Positions 1 through 6,174 are shown, numbered from the stretch's first letter. The stretch: 11,951 bases of DNA from Chloroflexota bacterium (GCA_025355835.1 JANXYW010000349.1:1-11951), one strand, 5' to 3'. Made by a program: numbers and translations. Notes: generated by a model not told the origin, from the sequence alone.

Positions 1-119
1 AGCGTCCACACAAGCAGCGGCCGCCCCATCAGCGCCGCAAAGATCTTGTCGAGCCCATCCATCCGCTCACTGCGCCCAGCAGCCACGACGATCCCAACCG
101 CAGATCCCTCGAGCATCAT
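1..119 (-). CDS. ispD: 2-C-methyl-D-erythritol 4-phosphate cytidylyltransferase, N-terminal part only
   Basis: Only the first 39 codons are in the window; the gene continues past base 1. IspD transfers CMP from CTP to methylerythritol phosphate in the non-mevalonate isoprenoid pathway, in the cytoplasm. The visible residues give the family's opening beta strand and nucleotide-binding loop: GIVVAAGRSERM at 9-20, then DK at 24-25 and GRPLL at 32-36, which is the usual AAGxSxRM...DK signature with its CTP-binding Arg and Lys. Two adjacent ATGs (119 and 116) are possible starts. I chose 119 because a TAGGAT hexamer lies exactly six bases before it and there is no Shine-Dalgarno, which suggests a leaderless message. 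It is divergent from the gene at 284. Another nucleotidyltransferase such as TarI, or an IspD-IspF fusion, cannot be excluded from so short a piece. Confidence 0.82.
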   Translation of the reverse strand, partial: MMLEGSAVGIVVAAGRSERMDGLDKIFAALMGRPLLVWT

Positions 120-125
120 CCAAAA

Positions 126-131
126 ATCCTA
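126..131 (-). promoter_or_regulatory. Probable -10 element of a leaderless ispD promoter
   Basis: Read on the - strand the hexamer is TAGGAT, followed by TTTTGG and then the ATG at 119. The A at position 2 and T at position 6, the most conserved -10 bases, are present. The six-base gap would put the transcription start at or next to the A of the ATG. No convincing -35 is seen. The same geometry recurs at four other gene starts in this window. Confidence 0.5.
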
Positions 132-136
132 CGACG

Positions 137-172
137 TTTCACCACAAAGGCACAGACACACCGCACAGACAC
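137..172. repeat. Dispersed 'caccacaaaggcacag' type repeat
   Basis: A low-complexity, CA-rich stretch with ACCACAAAGGCACAGACACA at its core and a degenerate second half (CCGCACAGACACGAGG). I recognise this wording as a widespread intergenic repeat type in environmental bacterial genomes. Related CACGAAGG wording occurs at 10756-10785. It lies between the divergent ispD and 284 genes and codes for nothing visible. Confidence 0.4.
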
Positions 173-204
173 GAGGTCCCCCAGCGAGCGAACCCTGCCC
201 GGGT

Positions 205-226
205 AGGGGCGTTCCGTAGAACGCCC
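205..226. repeat. Hairpin repeat with 8-bp stem (GGGCGTTC / GAACGCCC)
   Basis: GGGCGTTC at 207-214 pairs perfectly with GAACGCCC at 219-226 across a CGTA loop, preceded by GTAGG. It resembles the common dispersed 'GTAGGGGC...GCCC' hairpin repeat. A related near-palindrome stands at 6175-6194. There is no T tract, so it is not an obvious terminator. Confidence 0.5.
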
Positions 227-271
227 TCGTGCAGCGCAACCTCACCACCTCGCGAACGGTTCCGCCACATG

Positions 272-277
272 TACACT
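272..277 (+). promoter_or_regulatory. Probable -10 element (TACACT) of a leaderless promoter
   Basis: TACACT is followed by six bases (CACAGC) and then ATG at 284. The identical hexamer at the identical distance precedes the kinase gene at 11161. No -35 hexamer is evident at 16-18 bp upstream. It is the main reason for choosing 284 rather than the ATG at 269 as the start. Confidence 0.55.
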
Positions 278-283
278 CACAGC

Positions 284-604
284 ATGGACGAATCGCGTAT
301 CCGCGCCGAGCAACTCCTCACGCTCTCAAGCGCCGGACGCCGCCTCTCCGATCTCGTCTCGGCCGCCACCGCCCCGCTGCGATACGAAGTCATGCGCCAC
401 CTCCTCCGCGTCAGCGAAGAAACCATGACCGAAACCCTAGAGGAAGTAGTGGAACTGCACCTCGTCCGGCGCGGCCCCGACCCCTTCACGTACGTCCCCT
501 TCGACGAAGCAACAGGCGAAGCGATCAGCACCAGCATCGACCCAGAACGCCTCACGCGCCTCCGATCACAAATCGCCAGCGCCACCCTCCGCGTCTTCGA
601 GTAG
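284..604 (+). CDS. Small winged-helix-like protein of unknown function
   Basis: A 106-residue cytoplasmic protein with no signal peptide or membrane segment. Residues 31-75 have helix-helix-helix-hairpin spacing: LRYEVMRHLL, then SEETMTETLEEVVELHLVRR, then FTYVPFDEATGEAI. This strongly resembles the winged-helix unit that follows AAA/NB-ARC ATPase domains in LuxR-type and cyclase-linked regulators ('LL...S.E.L..ALEELV..GLL......Y.F.H...'). Those ATPases are 600-1000 residues long, so this is either a free-standing module or the tail of a decayed one. The TACACT-N6-ATG promoter-like sequence argues for a live gene. The ATG at 269 is in frame but would lie upstream of that -10. Codons are strongly C-ending. 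No function can be assigned; DNA binding is only possible. Confidence 0.6.
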   Translation: MDESRIRAEQLLTLSSAGRRLSDLVSAATAPLRYEVMRHLLRVSEETMTETLEEVVELHLVRRGPDPFTYVPFDEATGEAISTSIDPERLTRLRSQIASATLRVFE

Positions 605-843
605 TCAGGCGGTTCGCCGCGTGTCAATCACCACCGGTGATCGGACCCGGCCGAAAACTGTAGGGCGCAACCCGTTTCGCCCGCGTCCACCCAGCGCATC
701 CCAGCGCCAAACAGGCAGATCACCGAAACGCTCCCCCTCGCCACGTCGTGGAGAGGGGTGGCCGATCGCAGAGTCGCCGTAGGAGACAGGCCGGGGTGAG
801 GTGCGCGTAAATCACCGCCGCCCGCCCACCAAACCCACCGCCC
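605..843. repeat. Repeat-filled gap with an imperfect hairpin at 734-758
   Basis: I see no gene between 605 and 915. Bases 727-795 are a reverse-oriented copy of the 'CCTCACCCCG...CCCTC' hairpin repeat: GGGGTGAGGTGCG at the right end, and at the left CCCCTC-G-CCACG-T-CGTGG-A-GAGGGG (734-758), which folds as 6 bp plus 5 bp around one mismatch. Bases 810-848 are C-rich (CCGCCCGCCCACC) without further structure. Confidence 0.55.
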
Positions 844-885
844 AAAAACGCCACCTCCTCGCCCCCTTGTGGGAGAGGAGGTGGC
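844..885 (-). terminator. Intrinsic terminator of the alpha/beta hydrolase gene
   Basis: Bases 850-860 (GCCACCTCCTC) pair perfectly over 11 bp with 875-885 (GAGGAGGTGGC). After one mismatch, three more pairs (862-864 with 871-873) close a six-base loop. Read on the - strand, the stem is followed at once by G and TTTTT (848-844). It starts 31 bases after the hydrolase stop codon. The hairpin seems to belong to the same CT-rich repeat family as the other intergenic copies, here used as a terminator. Confidence 0.75.
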
Positions 886-915
886 CCAACGGGCCGGAGG
901 TGAGGGGCCCGCCCA

Positions 916-1719
916 CTACCCAGCGTTCCGCGCCAGATGCGTCCGCAGCGCTTCGTTGAAGATCTGCGGCCGCTCGAACTGCGGGCAGTGCCCCGCCTCT
1001 GGAATAATCAGCAACGTCGAGCCCGCGATCTGCTCGTGCATCCGCGGCGCTGCCTTGGCCGCGGGCTCCAATGCGCCCGCCATGATCAGCGTTGGCGTCG
1101 CGACCTGCTTAATCCGATCGGCCGTACCATCCCACGTCGCGCATGCGTTCCAGCCGCCAGCGAGACCGTGGGGCGACATCCGTAGCGTCCGCGCCTTCTC
1201 GTACGCCCGGCGTCCGGCTGGCATGTGCGGCGGATCGGGCAGCATCTGCGGCATCGCCGCCACCGCCGCCATCCCCTGATCGAGCGCCAGCTTGTTGCGC
1301 GCTTCCATCCACATCCTGACGGCCGGAATGCTCCCTGCTTTGAAGTCCGAACTCGTGCCGAACAGCGTCAGTGACAGCAATGTCGGCGCGCTCCGCAGCG
1401 CGATCTCCTGCACAACGGCGCCGCCCATCGAGTGCCCGACGAGGTGGTAGCGATCGAACCCGACGTGTGCCGCGATCGCCTCAACATCGTCCGCCATCCG
1501 CACGATCGTGTAGCCCGCGTGGTCGTCCGGCCCTTCCGAATCGCCATGCCCACGATGATCCATCACGAGTACCCGATGCGTCTTCGCGAACTCGTCGATC
1601 TGATCGAAGAAGTCGCCCAGATCGCCCGTGTAGCCATGCACGAGCACGAGGGGTTCACCAACCTCCGGCCCGTGCAACTGATAGTGCATCGAGAACCCGT
1701 TGATCATCGTGTGCGGCAT
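916..1719 (-). CDS. Alpha/beta-fold hydrolase
   Basis: A 267-residue cytoplasmic hydrolase of the usual size for the family; the substrate is not predictable. The core signatures are in order: strand plus oxyanion-hole HG at 29-30 (LVLVHGY), MDHRGHGDS at 53-61, the nucleophile elbow GHSMGG at 95-100 with Ser97, and the catalytic His at 244 (EAGHC). The usual acid position after strand 7 (normally G..D) reads AGALEPAA, so Glu218 may replace Asp. The start at 1719 follows GGAGAG with a six-base gap; the ATG at 1725 abuts that site and is less likely. The frame is open upstream to 2433, but that extension translates antisense repeats and the 2108 gene. A terminator follows the stop. It stands alone on its strand. 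Confidence 0.88.
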   Translation of the reverse strand: MPHTMINGFSMHYQLHGPEVGEPLVLVHGYTGDLGDFFDQIDEFAKTHRVLVMDHRGHGDSEGPDDHAGYTIVRMADDVEAIAAHVGFDRYHLVGHSMGGAVVQEIALRSAPTLLSLTLFGTSSDFKAGSIPAVRMWMEARNKLALDQGMAAVAAMPQMLPDPPHMPAGRRAYEKARTLRMSPHGLAGGWNACATWDGTADRIKQVATPTLIMAGALEPAAKAAPRMHEQIAGSTLLIIPEAGHCPQFERPQIFNEALRTHLARNAG

Positions 1720-1725
1720 GAGCAT

Positions 1726-2107
1726 CTCTCCATGACTTGCGCCTGCTGTTGTACGAGCAGTGTGGCGCACATCGCCGCGTGCCGCACCATCTTCGATCGA
1801 TCGCCAACGCAAGCTTTGGGCCCGCCGACACCATCGCAAACAACAACCACACGCCGATCTTGATCCGCCGTCCTCCCTCTCCGCAATGCACCACTGCCCC
1901 TGACCATCCCCCACCAAACCCTCCGCGCTCTCCGCGCCTCCGCGGTGAATCTCGCCGCCAAAAACCTCTGCGCCCTCTGCGGCGAACACCCGCCTCCTTG
2001 ACGCGACCGCAACACGTTCTTGACGCCACCAAAGCAACGGCATCTTCGCCGACACCGTTTGGATCTGCGAGCGGCGCCTGCCGCAGAAACTCACCGAGGT
2101 GACGCAC
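1726..2107. repeat. Gap holding two copies of a 'CTCCGCG...GCGGTG' repeat
   Basis: No gene is convincing here. Bases 1911-1950 (CCTCCGCGCTCTCCGCGCCT then CCGCGGTGAA) and 1958-1990 (ACCTCTGCGCCCTCTGCGGC then GAACACC) are two successive copies of one short C-rich repeat; a third copy is at 2571-2610. The wording 'CTCTGCG..CTCTGCGG' is a known dispersed intergenic type in several phyla. Open frames on both strands in this stretch are low-complexity Arg-rich products of the repeat. TTGACG occurs at 1997 and 2020, but no matching -10 element was seen for the downstream gene. Confidence 0.55.
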
Positions 2108-2494
2108 ATGGGCAACATCATCAATGCAACCGAAGACCGCAAGACAGCGCCGACCGTGCGCTGCCCAATCTGCGCGCACCCGAACGCCGTCGGCGCGTAC
2201 TGCCGCCACATCCGCTGGACGTTCGACCAGGGCGACCCCATGGACTTCGCCCGCTTCGCCATGGAAACCAGTCCGTACACCCGGGCGCGCGGCTTCGCCC
2301 TGCGGGACATCTCGCAGTTCTGGTGGGACGAGAACATCGAATGGGTCGTCGACCGGGTGATGATCCACTTCGAAGCGATCGACGGCCTCGTCTTCGGCGA
2401 ACTCGCCGACCTCGACCTCCTCTCCCGCGACATCTGGCGAGCCTTCCTTCCCGACCCCGTCCGCCCCTATATGGCCCGCATAGATCCCGTCTAG
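2108..2494 (+). CDS. Hypothetical 128-residue protein with a CxxC-x9-CxH cluster
   Basis: I do not recognise the family. The protein is soluble and acidic. It opens with a possible metal knuckle: C19-P-I-C22, then C32-R-H34, a spacing that could hold one zinc. A conserved-looking, aromatic-rich helical region follows (ISQFWWDENIEWVVDR at 68-83), and then acidic helices to the end. The start at 2108 is chosen over the in-frame GTG at 2099 because GAGGTG (2096-2101) lies six bases before the ATG and overlaps the GTG. Codons are strongly C-ending like the 284 gene. It has no operon partner: the hydrolase is divergent and the next feature is a broken transposase on the other strand. Confidence 0.65.
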   Translation: MGNIINATEDRKTAPTVRCPICAHPNAVGAYCRHIRWTFDQGDPMDFARFAMETSPYTRARGFALRDISQFWWDENIEWVVDRVMIHFEAIDGLVFGELADLDLLSRDIWRAFLPDPVRPYMARIDPV

Positions 2495-2695
2495 CGGCGA
2501 GAGTCTCTGAGTTCATCAGTCTCTCAGTCGTCAATCTCACCACGCTTCAGCACTCACGTCCCGCCCCTCCCCAAACAAACCTCCGCGCTCTCTGCGGCTC
2601 TGCGGTAAGCCGTCCGCCGTCTGAATAAGTTCAGATACCTGCGTTACACCGAGCGGTGGTCTACTGGGCCATCGGGAGGTGTGTATGCGGAGCAC
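2495..2695. repeat. Repeat copy and short palindrome next to the transposase break
   Basis: Bases 2571-2610 are a third copy of the CTCCGCG/CTCTGCGG repeat seen twice at 1911-1990. Bases 2620-2635 form a palindrome, TCTGAA-TAAG-TTCAGA (6-bp arms). Bases 2636-2695 are unassigned. The transposase frame stays open through this segment, but its translation no longer resembles a transposase. Confidence 0.5.
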
Positions 2696-3070
2696 GACGA
2701 ACTGGCGCGCGACGTTGTGCTGCAGGAGCCGCTCCTGATTCTTCGAGAAGGTCGAGGCGTCGAATGCGGGGTCGTCGACGTTGCGGTCGAGGAACCATTT
2801 GAAGAGCAGGTTGTACTCCAGCTGCTCAGAGAGGCGGCGGGCGCTCGGCACTGAGAACAACGGCATCAGGAGCTGCGCCTTGAGCAGGTGCTCCGGCGGC
2901 ATCGATGGCCGCCCCACGTTGGCGTACATCGCGTTGAACACGGGCCACAGATCGAGCAACGCGCGGTCCACGGTCGGCTTGATGGCCCGGACCGGGTGAT
3001 CCTGCGGGACCTTGGCGTCCGGCGTGATCGCCGTGAGCATCGTCGCCTGCTGATTCGCTTCGCCGCGCAT
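2696..3070 (-). pseudogene. IS5-type transposase, N-terminal remnant
   Basis: The first about 124 residues match the N-terminal (DUF772/InsH-type) domain of IS5-like transposases: DHPVRAI at 24-30, GRPSMPPEHLLKAQLLM at 53-69, LSEQLEYNLLFKWFLD at 80-95, DDPAFDASTFSKNQERLL at 99-116, VARQF at 120-124. After Phe124 (about base 2699) the similarity stops. The frame runs on to a stop at 2537 through repeat sequence. Full proteins of this kind are about 300-480 residues and carry a DDE catalytic core; that core is absent, so the gene is dead. The start at 3070 has a good GGAGGT five bases upstream. No terminal inverted repeats or target duplications could be found by eye. Confidence 0.85.
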
Positions 3071-3374
3071 GAGATACCTCCACCTTCAACCCGCCGAGAT
3101 CATCCTACGCCCGATGCGATCAGCCGTCGGTCCCCTTTTTCAGCACCCTGCTAGCGCAAGGCGGGGGCTTGCGTCTGTCCGGCTTTGCCGGACCTGTGGC
3201 CGCTCCGCATCTCGGGTTCGCTTGTATGGCGGCGGCCGGGACGCGAAGGGACGAAGGAGGAACCTCACCCCGACCCTCTCCGCCCGGCGGGAGCGGGAGG
3301 AACACCCGCGAATTGCCCGCATTGGTGGAAGCCGATACGATCCGGGCGGTTCCACTATTTCTATTGGAGGCGGT
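3071..3374. repeat. Gap with two dispersed hairpin repeats upstream of the LysM gene
   Basis: Bases 3168-3193 are a 26-base unit, CTTGCGTCT plus a perfect hairpin GTCCGGC-TTT-GCCGGAC (3177-3193). Bases 3263-3300 are a forward copy of the CCTCACCCCGACCCTCTCCG repeat, here with an imperfect hairpin. Both units recur at 4222-4339 on the other side of the LysM gene. A frame is open through here in phase with the LysM gene, but it is Arg-rich repeat translation. Confidence 0.6.
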
Positions 3375-4070
3375 TTGAGGCTCGGTCGAGGCTCGTTTGT
3401 CATCGTGTGTTGCGCGCTCGTCGCTTTGGCGGGCGGCGCTTGCTTTGGCGGGGGCGGCTCTTCGAACGGGAAGGCGCCCGACAGCAGCAAGATTGCGACG
3501 GCGACATTGCCGGCGAAGCTTCCCGAGCCGAAGATTCTGAGCAGCAGCGGTGTGCAGGCGGGCGGCGGACTGACGTACACGATCAAGGACGGCGACACGC
3601 TCGCGGGCATCGCATCGCGGTTGGGGATCGCGCTGGATGATCTGCTGACGGCGAATCCGGGCATCAATCCGGGGACGCTGCGGGCAGGGCAATCGATCAA
3701 ACTGCCGCAGAACGCGGAGCCGCCGCCGGCGGCGGCCGCCACGTCGACGCCGGAGAAGGGCAGTGCGACGGCGAAGGCTGCGACGAGCACCGTTGCGCCG
3801 AAGGCGACCGAGCCGCCCGCAACCGCGACCGATGCGCCACCGGCAGCGACCGATACGCCATCGGGGCCGCCGAGCACGCCGCCACTGGGTGTGACGCCAA
3901 CGCCAGCATCGGTCGGGCAGACCTACACGCTGCAGGACGGCGACTTTCCGGCGAAAATCGCGGAGAAGTTCGGTGTGACGCTGGAGGATCTGCTGGCGGC
4001 GAACCCGGGGATCAACCCCACCGGCTTGCACATCGGCGACGTGATCGTGATCCCGCCGAAGCGGCCGTAG
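3375..4070 (+). CDS. Exported protein with two LysM domains, possible lipoprotein
   Basis: A 231-residue cell-envelope protein with two LysM repeats, the module that binds the N-acetylglucosamine backbone of peptidoglycan. Residues 8-22 are a hydrophobic signal core, ending in ALAGGAC with Cys23. That could be a lipid-anchored Cys, but the -3 residue is Gly instead of the usual Leu. LysM1 spans about 67-110 (YTIKDGDTLAGIASRLGI...NPGIN). A Pro/Thr/Ala linker covers about 111-182. LysM2 covers about 183-227 (YTLQDGDFPAKIAEKFGV...NPGIN). No enzymatic domain follows, so it is probably structural or an adaptor. The start is TTG, chosen because GGAGG stands four bases before it and the signal core begins just after. 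Codons are G-ending. It is transcribed alone, convergent with larB. Confidence 0.82.
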   Translation: MRLGRGSFVIVCCALVALAGGACFGGGGSSNGKAPDSSKIATATLPAKLPEPKILSSSGVQAGGGLTYTIKDGDTLAGIASRLGIALDDLLTANPGINPGTLRAGQSIKLPQNAEPPPAAAATSTPEKGSATAKAATSTVAPKATEPPATATDAPPAATDTPSGPPSTPPLGVTPTPASVGQTYTLQDGDFPAKIAEKFGVTLEDLLAANPGINPTGLHIGDVIVIPPKRP

Positions 4071-4408
4071 GGCCTGCGGCAACAACGAAAGGGCGCGAAA
4101 GGGCGTGCGCGCCCACTCTCTCGCATGTCGTGCTGAGCAACGCGCATCTAGCCTCGAACGAGCGAGATCCATCGCGGCGCCCTGGATGACAAGACTAGCT
4201 TCTCTCCAGCGAACGTGACGGGACCTCACCCCGACCCTCTCCGCCCGGCGGAGAGGGGGAACGCGTGTTGCTCAGCGCGCGCACGCGATCATTGATGTAC
4301 ATCGGGCCTGGGACTTGCGTCGGTCCGGCCTTGCCGGACACACAGCCGGGACGGCTATGCCACGCGCATCGCGGCCTCGGTCGCGGATCTGGTGCTGGAT
4401 CGAACGGG
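4071..4408. repeat. Convergent gap with three dispersed repeats
   Basis: No gene. Bases 4101-4114 (GGGCG-TGCG-CGCCC) form a small hairpin 30 bases after the LysM stop, without a T tract. Bases 4121-4196 resemble the widespread 'GTCATGCTGAGC...GCATCTAGCC' repeat. Bases 4222-4260 are the CCTCACCCCGACCCTCTCCG repeat with a perfect stem, CCCTCTCCGCC (4235-4245) against GGCGGAGAGGG (4247-4257). Bases 4314-4339 are a second copy of the 26-base unit with hairpin GTCCGGC-CTT-GCCGGAC, differing at two bases from 3168-3193. Confidence 0.6.
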
Positions 4409-5206
4409 TTAGTCGACGCGTTGGGCGAGGGCTATGCGGTTGATGCTGGCGGCGAGGTAGCCGCCGCCGAAGCCGTTGTCGATGTTGACTACGCCTACGC
4501 CGGCGGCGCAGGAGTTTAGCATCGCGAGCAGTGGCGCGAGGCCGCGGAAGCTTGCGCCGTAGCCGATCGATGTGGGGACGGCGATGACGGGGGCGTTGAC
4601 GAGGCCGGCGACGACACTGGGCAGTGCGCCTTCCATGCCGGCTACAACGACGAGTGCGCGCGCTTCTCGGAGCGCTGGCACCTGGTCGAGCAAGCGATGG
4701 ATGCCGGCGACGCCGACGTCGTACATGCGCTTTACGGCGTTGCCGCACATTTCGGCGGTGATGGCGGCCTCTTCGGCGACGGGGAGGTCGGCGGTGCCGG
4801 CGCAGACGACGGCGACGCCATCGTGCTTGGGCATGGGCGATCGCTCCACCGTGACGCAGCGGGCGGCTTCGTGGTGCTTCGCGTCGGCGACGGCGGCGAG
4901 GAGCGCTTCGGCCGCGGCGGGTGCGATGCGCGTGACGAGGAGGCGGTCGGAGTGAGCGAGCAGGGCCTTCGAGATACCGACGATCTGGTCGGTGGTTTTT
5001 CCTTCGCCGAGGACGACTTCGGGTATCCAATCGCGCAGTGCGCGGTGGTGGTCAAGCTTCGCGTAGCCGATATCTTCGTAGGGGAGGTGGCGTAGTTCCC
5101 CTACGGCCGCGTCAATTTCGATGCGGCCCGCGGCGACCGATGCGAGTAGTTCCCGGAGTCGGTGCTCTTCGATGACGATGCTCCTGCGGGCCTCTGCGTG
5201 CTTCAT
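4409..5206 (-). CDS. larB: Nickel-pincer cofactor biosynthesis protein LarB
   Basis: A 265-residue full-length LarB. In the known pathway it carboxylates the pyridine ring of nicotinic acid adenine dinucleotide and releases AMP, giving the biscarboxylated mononucleotide that LarE and LarC turn into the nickel-pincer cofactor of lactate racemase-type enzymes. Visible family features are the N-terminal LPYEDIGYAKLDHHRALR (41-58) and EVVLGEGKT (63-71), then the PurE-like domain with CAGTADLPVAEEA (135-147), VVVAGMEGALPSVVAGL (186-202) and the C-terminal NSCAAG...NIDNGFGGGY. Cys233 lies where the family keeps its substrate-binding cysteine. The start at 5206 is the only suitable one in frame; it has no clear Shine-Dalgarno. 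No larA, larC or larE is in the window. It is divergent from the PAP2 gene. Confidence 0.92.
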   Translation of the reverse strand: MKHAEARRSIVIEEHRLRELLASVAAGRIEIDAAVGELRHLPYEDIGYAKLDHHRALRDWIPEVVLGEGKTTDQIVGISKALLAHSDRLLVTRIAPAAAEALLAAVADAKHHEAARCVTVERSPMPKHDGVAVVCAGTADLPVAEEAAITAEMCGNAVKRMYDVGVAGIHRLLDQVPALREARALVVVAGMEGALPSVVAGLVNAPVIAVPTSIGYGASFRGLAPLLAMLNSCAAGVGVVNIDNGFGGGYLAASINRIALAQRVD

Positions 5207-5267
5207 GATAACACTCGCGGACTTGACGCCGCGGAGAAATCCTGTTGCGTACGCGCGCGCCCGTCTC

Positions 5268-5273
5268 GATACT
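5268..5273 (+). promoter_or_regulatory. Probable -10 element (GATACT) for the PAP2 phosphatase gene
   Basis: GATACT matches TATAAT at four of six positions, including the key A2 and T6. It stands exactly six bases (CAGGGA) before the GTG at 5280. This supports GTG 5280 as a leaderless start. The larB start lies only 73 bases away on the other strand, so any control of both genes must fit in 5207-5279. Confidence 0.4.
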
Positions 5274-5279
5274 CAGGGA

Positions 5280-6116
5280 GTGCTGACACGCCGCATTTGG
5301 CCTTATCGCGCAGAGATTACGTTCTGGCTGCTGTGGTTGACAGCGGTCGGCGCGTTCGTGGCGCTTGCGGCGTGGGCCGATCATCGCTACACGCTGCCGC
5401 TGGACCGGCGCCTCACGTTCGGCGTGCAGGAGCTGTATCGCTATAGGTGGGCGACGTCGTTCTTCGGCCAGATCAACGACTTCGGCAGCGAAGGCACCAT
5501 CACGCTCGTGCTGCTGGCGTCGTTCGCCGTGGCGCTGCTGCGGGGTCTGCGCTACGAGGCGCTGATGATCGCCGGGACGGGCGCCGTGCGATTCGTGCAG
5601 CTCGGTGTGCGTTCGATGGTCCACCGTCCTGACGCCGAGTTTCTCGCGTTGCGGTCGACGTTCGATGGTCTTGACCGGCCGACGGTCTATCCGGACGCCA
5701 ACGGCTTTCCGAGCGGGCACGTGTTCGGCGCAACGATCGTGTACGGCTTGATCTTCGCGTACGTGCCGCGCGCTATCACCATCAAGCCACTGGCGACGCT
5801 GGTGCGCGCGTTCTGCGTGTTCGAGATCGCGCTGATCGGCCCAGCGCGGATGTACGAGGGCGCGCACTGGTTCAGTGATGTGATCGGCGCGGCGCTGCTG
5901 GCGGGGATCTATCTCGCGCTGGCGTGGAAGCTCGACGGGATGATTTCGCACATTCGCGAGACGTCGGACGAACGCGAGCTGGCGGTGAATGCGGGGCTCA
6001 GTGTTGCGGTGCCGAGTCAGCGGCGGTTTGCGCGGACGCCTCGGCGGAGCGAGCCTGCGGTTGTTGCGCCGTCGGAGCGCGCGATGCGCGAGCGGGAGCC
6101 TGTGGCGCGAGCGTAG
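5280..6116 (+). CDS. PAP2-family membrane phosphatase
   Basis: A 278-residue integral membrane protein of the PAP2 (type 2 phosphatidic acid phosphatase) superfamily, whose members remove phosphate from lipids such as undecaprenyl diphosphate or phosphatidate. Hydrophobic segments lie near 12-33, 73-89, 93-110, 147-163, 172-188 and 201-217. Motif 2 is intact, PSGH at 144-147. Motif 3 is A189-R190-x5-H196-x3-D200, with Ser replaced by Ala. Motif 1 (K-x6-RP) keeps R116-P117, but the Lys position is Gly109, with Arg111 nearby. The catalytic His147, Arg190 and His196 are present, so activity is likely. Residues 222-278 are an Arg-rich tail. The GTG start is preferred to ATG 5205, which overlaps the larB start and lacks any signal. 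The exact substrate is unknown. Confidence 0.83.
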   Translation: MLTRRIWPYRAEITFWLLWLTAVGAFVALAAWADHRYTLPLDRRLTFGVQELYRYRWATSFFGQINDFGSEGTITLVLLASFAVALLRGLRYEALMIAGTGAVRFVQLGVRSMVHRPDAEFLALRSTFDGLDRPTVYPDANGFPSGHVFGATIVYGLIFAYVPRAITIKPLATLVRAFCVFEIALIGPARMYEGAHWFSDVIGAALLAGIYLALAWKLDGMISHIRETSDERELAVNAGLSVAVPSQRRFARTPRRSEPAVVAPSERAMREREPVARA

Positions 6117-6174
6117 CGACCGTGAGCCGCGCGAACGCGCAATAACAGCGAAGACCAACATAGTTCGTCGCAGA

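Noticed and set aside
269..283. ATG at 269 as the start of the small winged-helix gene
   Set aside because: It precedes the TACACT -10-like element and has no ribosome binding site; 284 fits the promoter spacing seen elsewhere.
1720..2433. Upstream extension of the hydrolase frame to a 505-residue protein
   Set aside because: The extra 238 residues are the reverse translation of the 2108 gene and of CT-rich repeats; hydrolase similarity begins at 1719, which has its own ribosome binding site.
2600..3170. Replication origin at the composition switch
   Set aside because: No DnaA-box-like TTATCCACA sequences, no AT-rich unwinding stretch and no dnaA/dnaN/gyr genes; a rearrangement or join explains the switch more simply. 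It is retained only as an alternative under the skew finding.
3069..3374. N-terminal extension of the LysM protein
   Set aside because: The extension is Arg-rich translation of intergenic repeats and would bury the signal sequence in the middle of the protein.
5205..5279. ATG at 5205 as the PAP2 start
   Set aside because: It overlaps the larB start codon, lacks any translation signal and adds a non-homologous Arg-rich stretch; GTG 5280 has the -10 spacing.
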